64,000 nt of DNA from Diplocarpon mali (lineage: Eukaryota; Ascomycota; Leotiomycetes; Helotiales; Drepanopezizaceae): positions 327,276 through 391,275 of the forward strand of contig JAENRP010000003.1 in the NCBI GenBank assembly GCA_024741835.1, read 5' to 3'. Each line of letters opens with the position of its first letter. The stretch's first letter is position 1. Of the stretch, positions 44,496 to 56,556 are shown one piece after another. The translations under genes and the position numbers were made by a program. Under the pieces are notes generated by a model. It searched no databases and was not told the DNA's origin. It saw only the letters and a list, made by a program, of their open reading frames with translations.

Positions 44496-46241
44496 TCAGC
44501 TTGACGACCAGCGACTAATGGTCACAGATGTGGTGTACACCATAGCGACAAGACCCACGAGCATCAACACCACGTCTCCAAACTTCGACCACCTTCCCTC
44601 CGCAATGCCCTTCCAGTGCAGATACGCAGGGTAGATGTAAACCAGTGGCACACAGGCAAAAGAACCGATTAGTGCCACGAATTTGTCCAGGTTGGTGGCG
44701 CCGAGGATTGATACCAAGCTACAGGCGCACACCAAGGACGTCCTGAAAGCATTCTTCTTCCATTTGGTCGTCGCATTCTGCTTGCCGGATCGGTGACCGA
44801 AGATGGTCCCCTCGAGGATGCGCATAGCTGGGAACAGCTGCACGGGGTCACCTGCGAGCACGGCGAGTGAGTACAGGAACTGCACTGCGTTGACGAGCTT
44901 GGAGCCTTGAGGAAAGTTGCTGATAATTTCAACAGTGGTAGCGTCGCCAAATGTCATGTAGCTGAAGGCGCCGATGGATGTGTAAATAAGAGTAACAATA
45001 AGCATGACGGTGTAGAGGAGTGTCTCAAATTTTTGAGGTTCCTTCATAGAGGATTGGATGGGAAGGATCAGGCCAATGCCTTCGAAGGTGAAGATTGCGG
45101 AGCCGATGGTTAGCGTGAGGTCTCGAGGGTTAAAAAGCTGGACGGTATCGCTGACACCGTCCTTGGCAATGGTAGAGATATCAAAGACGTAGATATATCC
45201 AAGTCCGAGCAAGATAAAAACATCGGCGAGTATGGCGGCTCCTCCAAGCTTCGAGATGTCGCGAATGAAAGCCAATGGCACCAGAACAAACAGTTGCAAA
45301 GCGATGAGAGAGGTGATCGAGAGTGGCAAGGCACCCTTGATAACCGCTTCCAAAAATGAATACATGTTTTCGGCCGTAAAGATTATGCCAGCACAGACGA
45401 ATCCGAGTTGGGAGAGCGAAATCGAAGCCAACGTTATCGACCTCATCCTCTTTCCTCCGACCGCTTCAGCAATGTCACCGTACCCACCACCGTATTTCGC
45501 CCTGCACTTCAGCAGCAGATGGAAAGCCAGACACGATACGATGGATATGACCACCAGGGTGATCGAGGAGAAGAGCAGTCCTCCATTCTTGAAGGCTTTG
45601 GGCAAGAATAGCACTCCGGTCCCTATGAACGACTTGATCAACAAGAAGAAAGTCCTGGTCAAGCTGGCATCTCCAGGCTTGTTTGCCTTTGCCCTTGTCG
45701 TCCGCCGTCTGCCCAGCAGAGGCCGTCGTTCGCCCTCATTGCCGCTCCCTATTTCTGGTATGCGGTCCTCCTCCTCATCCTCAATGGCATTGTCGTCGTC
45801 CGACTCTGCGAGGTCCTCGCCGGCAAACGATCCATAGAGATCCAGAAACGCAACGAAGTTGCCAGTGATAGGTGCCGTGAAGCTATTCGACCGTTTCAAC
45901 AACCGCTGCCGCATAAAATGCCGCCTGAAGCCTCCGGGTCGTGTCTGCTCGTCTACCGCTCCATCGGTGCTGGGTCTCGGCGGATGTGAGAAAGTGCCAG
46001 CTCTCTGCAGCGGACTCGCCCTGGCACTGATCTTGTACAGGTCGCGATGTATATCTCCGCCCTGCAGCTTCAGCGAGCTTTCGTATTCTGGTGTCTCACC
46101 ACCGGTGCCACTTGAATGTGCAGGGATATTGTTGTCGAAGTGGGCGGTGTATGCGGGGTCGAGATGGCGGGAGACGATTTCTGCTTCTTGTGCTGCCGTC
46201 CTCCTGTCGTCGTCGTCGTCATCTCTTGCGCTACTAGACAT
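44496..46241 (-). CDS. vacuolar amino-acid transporter, Avt3/Avt4-like (Aa_trans family)
   Basis: A single exon of 581 residues starting MSSSARDDDDDDR. A hydrophilic, acidic N-terminus of about 190 residues (with DDDNAIEDEEEDR and a basic RRRTTRAKANK) precedes a block of about 11 transmembrane segments. The first carries the family signature TFFLLIKSFIGTGVLFLPKAF, and the later SAIFTFEGIGLILPIQSSM and VLAGDPVQLFPAMRILE are the usual amino-acid/auxin permease landmarks. Long N-terminal extension plus this order fits yeast Avt3/Avt4 and S. pombe Avt3, which export neutral and basic amino acids from the vacuole to the cytosol. The gene lacks introns. Confidence 0.93.
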   Translation of the reverse strand: MSSSARDDDDDDRRTAAQEAEIVSRHLDPAYTAHFDNNIPAHSSGTGGETPEYESSLKLQGGDIHRDLYKISARASPLQRAGTFSHPPRPSTDGAVDEQTRPGGFRRHFMRQRLLKRSNSFTAPITGNFVAFLDLYGSFAGEDLAESDDDNAIEDEEEDRIPEIGSGNEGERRPLLGRRRTTRAKANKPGDASLTRTFFLLIKSFIGTGVLFLPKAFKNGGLLFSSITLVVISIVSCLAFHLLLKCRAKYGGGYGDIAEAVGGKRMRSITLASISLSQLGFVCAGIIFTAENMYSFLEAVIKGALPLSITSLIALQLFVLVPLAFIRDISKLGGAAILADVFILLGLGYIYVFDISTIAKDGVSDTVQLFNPRDLTLTIGSAIFTFEGIGLILPIQSSMKEPQKFETLLYTVMLIVTLIYTSIGAFSYMTFGDATTVEIISNFPQGSKLVNAVQFLYSLAVLAGDPVQLFPAMRILEGTIFGHRSGKQNATTKWKKNAFRTSLVCACSLVSILGATNLDKFVALIGSFACVPLVYIYPAYLHWKGIAEGRWSKFGDVVLMLVGLVAMVYTTSVTISRWSSS

Positions 46242-46876
46242 CGAGTGCTATGGGATGCTCGTTAGTGCATGGGATTGCCGCGATCACTTTCGACGAAGGT
46301 AGGACTCTCTGTCTTGGAAGAAGACGAGGCAAGAAAATGGCCTTGGATAAACTTAGCTGGGTATGGGTCGCTACTCTAGTGCTCAGCACAGACGAGATCT
46401 GACTTGCCACGAAGGGGGTAATCTAGGCCAGCCCGGGACAGCACGATTAAGCGAGTCCTAAAACCACAATTCTGTACTAGACGTCGGTGTATTACCAGGG
46501 GAATGCTCTATGGAATATTGTGTTGTGCAGAAAATAGGCTAAATATGCTAGTACGCGCCCTAAGGTGTGGATTCACATTTTGGCCGAGCGGTATTATGCA
46601 CGACATATTGAAATTTCAGCCCGCTGAGCCCTCTGCCTATCCTGATATCCGGAACGTGGCAGACTGCGCTGCAAAATTTATCGCTATAAACAGTCATAAG
46701 ATCTGGTCTCGAGAAGGACTACCCTGCTGTGGGGAGCTGTGTTACTCTGTGTTACTGATTTGGAAGAGTCCAAGTCGAGAGAGGCGATCCAATATCATGT
46801 GCCATATATGCAGGAACCTCGCGAAACGCATGTTGTGTACGGATCATTGACTGAGGCTGTGTCCCGGTACATATAA
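46242..46876. other. intergenic, no supported gene
   Basis: Between two genes on the same strand; it should hold the transporter promoter and the 3' end of the phosphodiesterase gene. A 115-codon plus-strand frame at 46503-46850 is unrecognised. Confidence 0.45.
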
Positions 46877-48247
46877 TCATCCATCACTCATCGTATCACC
46901 CCCTTGTATCTGTCCTACTTGATGGATCCCCCCGTACTCGAGCCCAAAACAATTAGCATAATAGCTGACCGTACTAGACCAGTCTGAGAACAGGGCCTTG
47001 ATCCCGACCTGTCTAGCGAGGACATCCAGGACCTCAAAATACTGGCCATCGGTGTGTACCGCGTCCTTGATGAAGCCGAAATAGTACTCGCCCCTCGCCT
47101 CAATCGTCGCCAGCGGGCCGCTGCGCTCATACGTCCACGCGATGATATCCAAGCCCACCTCTCTTGCCGTGGTTGCATAGGCAGAGGGGATAATGGTTTG
47201 ATTGTCATCGGCGACGCTGAGCAGATAGCCGAATGGGGGAGAGATGATATTGACACCTTGATCCTTCAGACTCTGCAGCCGCGCGATATCCTTGATCATC
47301 AACTCGGGTTGATCGCCGTCCTCGTCCAGGAAGATGGCTTGCTTGGCAAAAGCAGGATACTCCGCAATCCACTGGTAGATATCCGCCGGGAGGAAGCTCT
47401 GCGGCCAGACACGCTCCGGGGCGATGCCGCGCTCCACGAACTTGTCCAGCATGTCGCGAGCGTACTGCTCCTGCGTGTAGCCATTGAAGGGCATGGGGAT
47501 CTCGCCGGGGGGGGTCTTGAGCTCGGGGGTAAAGTTGCGGCGGCCGGGGATGGACTCGACGAGCGTGATAAAGGAGTCCAGGGTCATGAGCGTGCCGCAC
47601 GTGGCGTACAGATCGGTGCGCCAGTCCGGGGTCCCGTGTTGGTAGTCCTGGACGCTTGTTGCGCTGGCGTTGAAGCCATCTTGCTTGCCGCACAGGGTGG
47701 TAAACTCGTCGGTTGTGATGTCGCTGGTGCAGCAGAGAGCCGTGGCCGGCAAGGTCCCCTCAGCGGGTCTGAACGGAATGGTGCATTTGGCCGCAAGCTC
47801 GGGCCGTAGCAGGATATCGGTGGTCGTGTGGAGATCGCACATGGAGTGTCGGCAGACGAGGCCACGGTCTGCGGTGAAAGCGACATCACATTCGAGGATG
47901 CCTGCCCCCATCCTGGCGCCGGCCACGGTCGACTCTACCGTCTCTTCCGGGAACTGCAGCGTTCCCCCGCCACGATGGCCGATGGAGAAGCTCGTCACGC
48001 TCCATGGTTTGTTCTCACATGATTGAAGCTTCGTCTTGAGAGGGGAATCGGTCATGGTGTTGATGAGGTAGAAGGGGCGCGGATCGTAGGAAACCTTGTA
48101 CTCTTGTACCGGGACCTGAACCTGGTTGAGATCCCTGGGAGGCCAAGACGGCAACGCAGCGGCAGAGTGAAAAACCAGGGCCGCCACGGCCGGCTTGAGG
48201 AGAGAGGCCAGCATGACGAGAACGAGAGGGGCGACGATTGGAAACAT
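46877..48247 (-). CDS. secreted glycerophosphodiester phosphodiesterase family protein
   Basis: One exon of 456 residues from the ATG at 48245-48247, with a hydrophobic signal peptide (VLVMLASLLKPAVAALVF). The GDPD TIM-barrel is shown by IGHRGGGTLQFPEET (His91, Arg92, Glu101), the metal-binding ILECDVAFT (Glu119, Asp121) and the catalytic-type His134 in VCRHSMCDLHTTTD. Later come RRNFTPELKTP, VWPQSFLP and IIAWTYERSG, the usual barrel-strand ends. Seven or more cysteines and several N-x-S/T sites suit an extracellular enzyme. The family splits glycerophosphodiesters into glycerol-3-phosphate and an alcohol, so a role in phosphate or choline scavenging or in lipid remodelling is likely. All catalytic residues appear present. 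Confidence 0.93.
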   Translation of the reverse strand: MFPIVAPLVLVMLASLLKPAVAALVFHSAAALPSWPPRDLNQVQVPVQEYKVSYDPRPFYLINTMTDSPLKTKLQSCENKPWSVTSFSIGHRGGGTLQFPEETVESTVAGARMGAGILECDVAFTADRGLVCRHSMCDLHTTTDILLRPELAAKCTIPFRPAEGTLPATALCCTSDITTDEFTTLCGKQDGFNASATSVQDYQHGTPDWRTDLYATCGTLMTLDSFITLVESIPGRRNFTPELKTPPGEIPMPFNGYTQEQYARDMLDKFVERGIAPERVWPQSFLPADIYQWIAEYPAFAKQAIFLDEDGDQPELMIKDIARLQSLKDQGVNIISPPFGYLLSVADDNQTIIPSAYATTAREVGLDIIAWTYERSGPLATIEARGEYYFGFIKDAVHTDGQYFEVLDVLARQVGIKALFSDWSSTVSYYANCFGLEYGGIHQVGQIQGGDTMSDG

Positions 48248-51200
48248 TCGGGGGCCAGAGGAGCGGCCTACTTATCCATTTCTTTTCCTTGCTTTTCAAG
48301 CGGCTATCAGGACCGGCGCTGCCTGCGGCACAGGATCCGGATAGCTCCTAAGTTGCTGGAGCTGCATGGCAGCGGGGGTCTGGTCTGTCGAGCAGACTGA
48401 GTGACTGATGTATATTGAAGGTTCAAGGGGGGCTGGAGCTCCTGCAGAGAGCTCGCCCTATTCAGAGTTCAGCCATTGAGCCGTGCATTCCACGTGCAAG
48501 AATGCAGAGAGATGAGTGCTGGGGAGGTTGAGGAGGGGGAAAAAGAGGGCAAGCTTGTCGCTTGGCTGGCTGGCTGGTCCGGGTCTTGCCGCGAGAGCAT
48601 CGATGCAGCTGCTACAAGTCGATTAGACCCCTCACGCTTCTGGCTGCATCTTGGAGGTATATTTAGAGACGGAGGGCAGGAATAGCTTCACGTGCGGATG
48701 GATTGGCTGACAAGTCAAAGACATCTTGTCGCTGTTAAGTTGGTAGAATCGAGGAGTAACTTACCACTAGTGCTGATCTATCTTGAACAAGCTGGTCTGC
48801 CTGTGCTGTGGAGAGGTTAGGATGCAACTCCAAGGCAAAGTCAGTCGACGGAGGTCAGAAAGACGTTCTCGTGCGAGGTGACCACAACGCATGATCCTTA
48901 GCGGTGTTGTGGATCGCTCTATAAGCCTCTCGAAGAAGTTCCATCGTGGCCGTGAGGGATGGCTATTCGTAGAGTTTGCAGTCTCTGGATGACCCACTGA
49001 TTACACAGTAGAGTTTGACGTTGGGAAGAGTATGCCAGGATGGCCCGGGTAAGACAGCCGAGGGGGCTGGTTACCCGACCCGGAGACCCGGATAGATCTG
49101 ACGTTACCCGGACGGAAACCCTCCCGATCCCGGGTATATCCGGACATGCCGACCTCTGTTATGAAACTCGACGTTCTCGATACATGACATACCGCTAGTG
49201 TGGTCCTGCTACCGCGCCGATAATCCGAGTATCATTTCGCTCTCGTTGAGATGATTCGCAAATGCCCTCCCTCTCTCTCCTCTTTCTGTGCGCGGAGAGC
49301 TCTACACAGAGCCCCAGGCCCGCGCTGCCGTACAATCCCAGTACCATGCCAATGCGTGACGGGCGTGAGGCTCTACAGGCCACCCAGCATGCACATATTC
49401 TCGGCCTATTCCCCATGCACCCAGCGGAGGTCTGGTATCTGGGTAGCCAGCCGGCGAAGCGTATGGGTACACCCGGGTATGTCCACGCCCCATTATCACG
49501 TGACTCCAGATGACTAGCATCACTTGGCACACACATACACGTACACATACGCATACACATACACATATATCTCCAGATACGATCGGTCAGGATTAGGTTT
49601 AGTTTCCTTGATACGAAAGCTCGAGGTAATCATAACTTGCGCAGCCGGACGGGGCGGCGTGAACCGCCAAGCACGGTGCTCCCGAGTGGTCGCCGGCGCG
49701 GTAGACGGGACATGACGATCACTCGTCGTCGCGCCGTGCGGCGAGACACGAGATCCACGGGATGGCCGGAGACACTAGAAGCATACGAGGCCCTAAAGAA
49801 GAGAAAGGAAAAGAAAAAAGAAGGAGAAACTTGCAATAATAACCCAGCGTCGGACGGGCATCCATGCTCCTCCTCCTGCGCGAGACCCGACCTTTGGCTA
49901 TGGTGGCGGCAGCTCCAGACTCCCGGCTACCACGTGCGCGGCCGTGGGCTCTGCACGCGGAGCAAACACCACGCGGGAGCATGCTCGCTCGTTGCCTCCC
50001 GACATTGCAAGCTCACTTGCCGCCGGTAGAGCACACAGCAAAGCCCGCCCTCGCGAACGCGCCAGCATGGCGTCTGGCCAGCCCGCGGCCAGGTAGAGGG
50101 TGCAAAACAAAGATGCGGCGACGCGAGGCGTCCATTCAACTCTCGAGCTGCGGTGCTGAGCGCAACCTCGGGCGCGCCTCTGGCATCCCACCCCCCGCTG
50201 GTCCTTCAGATCCACTTCGCGTCGCTTCTCAACCAGGGCGGAGATCCCAGGCCGCCGGTCAGTAGCAGAGCGGAGACCAGCCCCGGAACACTTTCTCGCG
50301 GAACTAGCCTGGCCCGTCCTGACCTTGCGACGGCGACCCCTTCTCGCGGGAGGGGTAAAATACAGGCTGCGAAAATCGAGATTTCCAATCTGCCGGAGCG
50401 GGCTGGTACGAGCTCGGCCATCTGTCTCGAGGCTTTGGTATCAGTAGCACTCGCAGGCTCATACATGTCAATCCGGTAATCTGAGGAGTCATTCTCTACG
50501 CTTCCATTCAACGAACGAACGAACAACCGGAAAATCTTCTACGCCGGAGTCCTGCAAAACCCGACTTTGATCATCTTCCTACGCTTGATTTGGTTTTCCT
50601 TCGTAGGATCGCCTAACATGTCTTGGTCTCCTTTCAGCGGGACTCTATCGCGAAATCAGGCCCAGAAGCGGTGTTGACTTACCAAGCGAGCACCTGACCT
50701 GTCCAACTTCACTCTCTAATCCGAACCCCCTTTAGCCTCACCCCTGTCTGACTGGCTTTTTCTATAGATGACAGATCTATCAGCCTGATTATCCGCTCTC
50801 CGGACTCCCAGAAGCCACGTCTAGATCCGCCACCGACCTGCAGCCGGAGTGTAGCTAGAGTTCGGAAATTCACGTGTCTCGCGTTCCAGAGGACACAGTT
50901 TTCGGGATGCCAGCCCCACGTCGAAGCTTTCTGTATGGAGCATCGGCTTGGTGGAACCTCAACGCGAGAATTCCCTAGCAATCTTTGTGTTTGTGAGTCG
51001 AGCAGCCTGCTTGTTGCGGTTGCTTTGCATGGATGGACTCTGGGGCACAAGATGCTCTGGTCTCGGAGATGGCGAAAGAAGGTGACCATGGTCCATTGCG
51101 CTGAGTAGAAAAACTGTTTTCGTACTTACGCTGACCTGTTCTAGTATAGGTGGCTTCAGGTTATGCCGCTGTAGACTGTACAGTTTTGGCAGATGCCATG

Positions 51201-51439
51201 TTTTCTTCAACCAAGCGAGAGATATGTTTATGCGGACATTTCTAGGGAACTGAGATTGGCAGACGAGGCACGGCGAAAGCTTCAAACAATTTTGTCGGTC
51301 GGAGAGTAAGTATGCTATGCCCTCCATAAGCCCATCAAGACTGAAACTCCCTTCAGATCAGTAACAACATAATCTGAGCCCACCCAAACCGGACCTGCTC
51401 TCGTCATGGAATTCAGCATTACCCCTTACCCCCGCCTCC
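48248..51439. other. about 3.2 kb without a supported gene; repeated TACCCGG words
   Basis: Frames up to about 130 codons on both strands lack any recognisable domain. TACCCGG/CCGGGTA words cluster at 49043-49136 and recur at 49465-49480. A TG/CA microsatellite (ACACATACAC) lies at about 49531-49570. 50650-51400 was read in all frames and nothing convincing was found. Confidence 0.45.
49531..49570. repeat. (CA/TA) microsatellite
   Basis: Alternating CACATACACATACG units over about 40 bp. Confidence 0.7.
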
Positions 51440-53672
51440 TTACATAGTCCTGATCTCTGTTCTCTGCTCTGCTTCAGGCTCAGCGCCTCGTCCGTCCCCA
51501 TTCTCACTCTCTGTGGGCGACTCAACGTCACCACGACTCAGACTCTGTGCCGCCTGTTGCGCGAGCTTTCTTTCGATCAGCTGTAGCTCCTTGATGATTA
51601 TATCCGCCCCCTTCTCCCCTATCACGATTGCTGTATTATTGGTATTTGCTGGGCCAGACTTAGCACCGCCGCATGGCGTTCCACACCTCAGCCCGGCCAC
51701 CACGAAAGGATGCACATACCTCCAACATTCTCCGGGGCAATGCTCAGATCAATGACTTTCAATCCCGTCACTCCATATACGTTCAAATCCTTGTCCACAA
51801 CTCCGTCCTTCTCTCGGGGTGCCATCTTGGCCGTACCGAGAGAGTGCCAAGTGGTGCCCAGGTTGTCCCGAAGATACTGCTCGATAGCTTGGTCGTCGTC
51901 TTCAGAATACTCAATGTCACGAATGCCACGGGCTTTTGTAAAAACGTCAACTTCGGGATTGTTGTGATCCACGCAAGCTGCTTTGGAGTCCGGGCAGAAC
52001 TTGGGGTGACTGCTTGCCAATTCGCCTCGATACATGGTGGTCCGCCTCATGATCTCACGCTGCTTCTTGTAGGCCCACGCGTGAGCTTTCATATCAAATC
52101 CGCTGGGGTCGGATAGGTAGCCCGTATCGAATCTTGGGACGTCCTCAACATGCGGACCACTGATGTGGATGCTCCCGCGCGAGAAAGGATAAGCGCTGTA
52201 GCTTGCTATTGATATGATCTCTCCGTCAGGAAGATCTTCGTCGGCGCCTACGTAGCTACAATCCCGTGAGTAAACGCTCCAATGATGAGTCAGGCCTCAA
52301 GCGTACGCAGAGATGAATGCTAGCAGCATTAGGGGCTTAGGTTTCTCTTGGAAATTTGCTTCCCATAAGTCTCGGAATGGACGACCAAGTCCCACAACCT
52401 CGTACTCAGTCGGTCGAATCTTTGCAGCAACGTCAACTGTATTCCAGTGCAATCTTGGGTCTTTCGCCGCCAGAGCCTGTTCAAGAGACATCCCGCCTCT
52501 CACGAGAGCGTTGTTGGTCTCATTTCCTGGGAGAAAAGTCTTATAAGCTGGGAAAACACCGTTATGATCTTGGTAATTCTGTCCCACGCCCTGAACGTCG
52601 GCTACCAGTGGTACTGATGCCTCATGTAGAATATCGGCGCGCCCGATACCCGATCTCTCCAGGACAACCGGTGTGCCGCAAGCTCCGCAGGAGACTACGA
52701 CGAGCTTCCTGGCTCTGATAACGGTCCTGGCACCAGCACCAAGTATCTTGGATTCGGGATGGAGGACTACATTACGTATAATCTCCACTCCCGTGGCTCT
52801 CTTCCCTTCATCAAACAGGACTCGAACTATCTTGTGCTGGACCAGGACCTGAAGCCTGCACTTCAAATCCTCGTTGAGGAGAGGCTGGAGGTATGTGTGT
52901 GCCGTGTCCTGTCGCATACCACAGGGTGAGACGTATCGCAGCCAAGGGCTCACTCCATTAAATGACTTCAGATCTTGTAGATCTTGGACTTCGGGAATGC
53001 CTGCCCTTCTCGCCGCTGCGATGAAATCATCTTGAGAGTTGGTCGAGCGAAAGCCTCCATCAGACACATGGACAGGTCCAGATGACCCATGAACCTCAGA
53101 ATTGCCGGGTCCATCGTACGTCTCGAGCTGCAAATGGTCAGTAACAAGCTTCGCGCATGGAAATACATGCATTTTGCAAGAACGGAATCATGTCCTTCTC
53201 AGTCCACCCAGGTGTGTTCCAGGAGTCGAAATCGCAACCCTGGGCTCTGGTATACCTGCGTGAACGGTCAGACCCGGCAATCTCAACTTTGCACGAGCAT
53301 CACATCATGAAGTTGATAGCAGAACCACCCCCAAGGACGCCACCGGACGGCACGACTATCGCTCTGTCATTGAGGTGGCTCGACTTCTCCGCTTGGTTGA
53401 AAATCGCGGTCTTACTGTCAGCCCGAAGGTGGTGCAGGGCGACGCCTGGATTGCGTATCGTGGGATCGTTCAGACTGTCGTTGCCGCCCTCGACGACCAG
53501 TATAGACAGCGTGGGATCCGCACGAGCAAGTCTGCCTGCAACGACACATCCCGCGGTTCCGCCTGCAGTCGTCAGAACCTTGCCCGCTTGGCAGAAATTG
53601 GATGCTTCTACCCCCCGCGATGATGATGTCGAACTCTTTGAGTCCGCGAGGGAGCCTGTTGTCGATACCCAT
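51440..53672 (-). CDS. GMC oxidoreductase, alcohol-oxidase-like
   Basis: Six exons (53612-53672, 53304-53562, 53171-53255, 52307-53127, 51720-52255, 51440-51648) encode 656 residues; all phases close. The third intron (53128-53170) appears to use a GC donor (GCATGT) with an AG acceptor. The FAD-binding AGGGTAGC is at 19-26, split by intron 1. GMC signature 1 (GGVLGGGSAINFMMYTRAQG) and the DFDSWNTPGWTEKDM segment follow. The C-terminal catalytic pair is in TWHSLGTAKM (His about 546) and NVGANTNNTAIV (Asn about 591). The LETYDGPG and 'W..PGW' pattern is most like fungal alcohol/methanol oxidases, which oxidise short alcohols to aldehydes with production of hydrogen peroxide. There is no signal peptide, and the C-terminus (EIRTM) lacks a clear peroxisomal signal, so it is probably cytosolic. 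Confidence 0.9.
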
Positions 53673-55924
53673 GGTGCCGTGACGTACTAGGAGTAGATAA
53701 GTTGAAAGATGAACAGTTGCTGGGACGGAAATAGAGATTATGGGACGCTGCGTGTTGTGAGGGTGTAACGTTGCATGACAGTGTCCAGAGGGAAGGTGCC
53801 TCTTCGAATCTGACCTCGGTACCACCAGATGCGCGTCTTCAGTTCCTGGCCAAGTTGACGATACTCCTCCAGCAACCCATGATCAATTGGATTTTGAAGG
53901 ATTGTATGGCTTTTGACTTCTCTAAATACCGGAAATCGTATTAGGCCCAGGAATCTTTGCCTGGCTGATTCCTGGTTGCAACGTAGGAGCGTCATGTATC
54001 CTCTTGGGAGAGCCACCGGGCGGCACAAAGTGCGCGCGGGTTGGACAAGACTATGTAAGTGCTGATCCGTGATCTACGCATTAACAGACTGGCCACCGCC
54101 CCGCGGATCAACAATTATACTAGCGAGCTTGGAAGACCAGCCTCCAAGTCCATGCCTATTCGAATATCATCGGAAAATCTAATCCTACACGGCAGACCCC
54201 AAGATGCTAGCTAATACCCAGTACTGCACCACTTATATTCATAAATACTGTGTGCACGCATGATATTATATCGACTTGGAAACTGACGCAGCCGTACTCA
54301 GAATACTATATAATTGATGAAGCAAAGAAAAGTGAGAAGCTTGAATTATTGACTTATACTCCAAACAAAAATCACACAGTACATTCACACTGAGCACTCA
54401 TAACAAGCGCAGTCTCGCGAGTATCTGCCACATTCTTGAAACATAGCTTTTCATAAAATTTCACGAAGCTCTCATAACTGAATGTTTTAAAAATCGCCTG
54501 GGTTCTTGGCTTCGAATGGTAAGTTTATCCATGCTCAGCGAGGCGGGGGTCTCATGCTTGCGTTGCGCTACATATGCCTGCTATATATGAAGCCTTCCTT
54601 CGGTTGAAAACGAAAATCTCCCAGACTAGCAGAGAATCCAAATAAATTGAGATTCTCTAATAAGATGATCATACAAGGCTATCGCCACTGACTGTTTCTG
54701 ACAGCTCGGGTTTGTTTACTCGCTTAACTCGCCTCGGGGCATAGAAATCAGCGGGGCATTCCGTCAGCAAGAACATCGCGCCAATAGCGAGATAGAATAT
54801 ATACCATACTTCAAGCTCTACATAAATACATGCCAAGTACCTTCGGCGTTAGCCTCAGATCCCACGTAATCTAGAGGGCTTGTCTCAACATTCTTGTGGT
54901 CTTCAAATACTCACTGACATCAAACCGGCGCTAGTCAACCCGTAAGAATCTCCATTTCTAGCATGTAAGTCTCGAGCTGATATCTCAACAGTCACAGGAG
55001 GCTGTATCACATTTCTGCCCTTGCTTCCTTCTCAAGCTCCCCCGTAACACGCTACGTTACCTTTGCTCTCGAGACCCCGGGAAATGTCTTGCTCGATAGT
55101 GTCCAATAAACAGATAATAAAATCCCTTTACAGGAACACGCCGTATCCTATCTTCAGGAAAGAGACAAATGCGCCTCTCCGCAAGACATCGTGCGAGCCT
55201 CGGCTCCGCAGAGTCGCCTCTTTCGATTCGCGAAACATCGAGGGAGAGCGGGGAGGATTCGGCGCCGTGCGACAACAACCGGCTGTTTTCTTCTTGGGCC
55301 AAGGGCGAGACCTCATGGTTTCCGTCTTGGCAATTAGGATCGTGGATTGGCGGATGTACTTTTTTTCAATCCAGAGATGCCTGTATCGTGATGATTCACG
55401 TGGATTTTTGGTAGATCCTGTGCAGGACGAGCAGAACTCCCGGGTCGCCGGGAGCCTCCCGTCCCCTTCATGGCCATGCGGGCTTCTTTCCTTCGGTGCC
55501 CATGGCATCTAAATAATCACCTCGACTTTGGACTCGTAAAACCCCGCTGCTTCGGTATGTCGCTAGTTACTAATAACTTGGCTACACTGTAACACCTCGA
55601 TTCCTTTCGGAGCGATTTTTCTGTGTCACTGACTTGCCTCTGCTGTCATCCGGAGATCTCGGCTGTGCAGTCAGCCTCTTTTTTCTGTTTCCGGAATCTC
55701 ACAGAGGGGAGCAGCAGCAAGTCAGATGCCGTACTTAGATCTATATAGCCATCCCAGGGACCAGAATCAACATGTCGACTCCGAATAGGAGCCAGCTTTC
55801 CACGAGAAGTGCTGGTTTTCCCCACGTTCTTCCCTATCTCTCTAACCCAAAAAACGCACTCAGCAACCGCACATTCGACTGTAGATTCCTCTGCTCGAGA
55901 ACCCGCCAGACTACTGCTATCAAG
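53673..55924. other. intergenic, partly AT-rich, no supported gene
   Basis: 53.7-54.1 kb should be the promoter of the GMC gene. 54.1-55.0 kb is AT-rich. A plus-strand frame of 149 codons at 55063-55512 has no recognisable domain. A TATATA at 55742-55747 could serve the next gene. Confidence 0.45.
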
Positions 55925-56556
55925 ATGAGGATCAGACTCCTCGTCCAAGCTCTGGCCCTCGCCCTCTTCAGCCGACTGATCTGCGCAACCGCAACCAGCG
56001 CGACCTCCCTCGCGACCGACGGGGACCGCGCCTCCAACCTCGAAGACCTGGTCGCGTACAGGCTCCCAGATGGGCGCCGCCGGATCGACTTCTACGACAA
56101 CGGGGTGTTGGAGGGCTATGCGCTTGAGACCGATGAAGGAGGTACAATGCGCATCCCCTATCCTAATCCATTTCCTAGCCTTCTCTGAACTCGGGATCGC
56201 CTACTTACCGGGAGACCAGACCAGCAACCTTTTTCGATGCCGATGGCTCCGGAGTCAATGTCGACGACGAGAATGGTCCGGATATCAACAAGCGCATCTC
56301 GAAATGGAAACTTGCTCTCAAGTTCGCCAAGTTGATTGCCAAGTGGGGCAAGAAAGCCTGGGATTACATCTACTGCGTTGGAGCAGACACCGTATGGAAG
56401 TGTGCTGATGATGTGAGTTATCCTCTTGATTGATGGCTAAGGCGCTAAAACGAATAGTATCTTTCCTGTGCCGAGACAGGGACCCCGCCTTGGACATGTA
56501 TTGAAGGGATCGTTTGTGCTGTTCACGCTAGTGGCTCTGCTGTCAGGAGGTGTTGA
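55925..56556 (+). CDS. prepro-type secreted cysteine-rich protein (Kex2-site candidate peptide)
   Basis: Three exons, 55925-56141, 56225-56412 and 56458-56556, with introns of 83 and 45 bp, close in frame to 167 residues. Residues 1-27 form a signal peptide (LLVQALALALFSRLICATA). An acidic pro-region follows (with FFDADGSG and DDENGPD) and ends at Lys95-Arg96 (INKR), a textbook Kex2 site. The last 71 residues begin with a Lys/Trp-rich, probably amphipathic helix (97-118) and contain cysteines at 123, 132, 139, 149, 155 and 167, the last being the final residue. This resembles fungal processed cysteine-rich peptides of antimicrobial, killer or effector type, but it matches no family I know; function is inference. 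Secretion, dibasic site and cysteine pattern are seen directly in the sequence. Confidence 0.72.
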
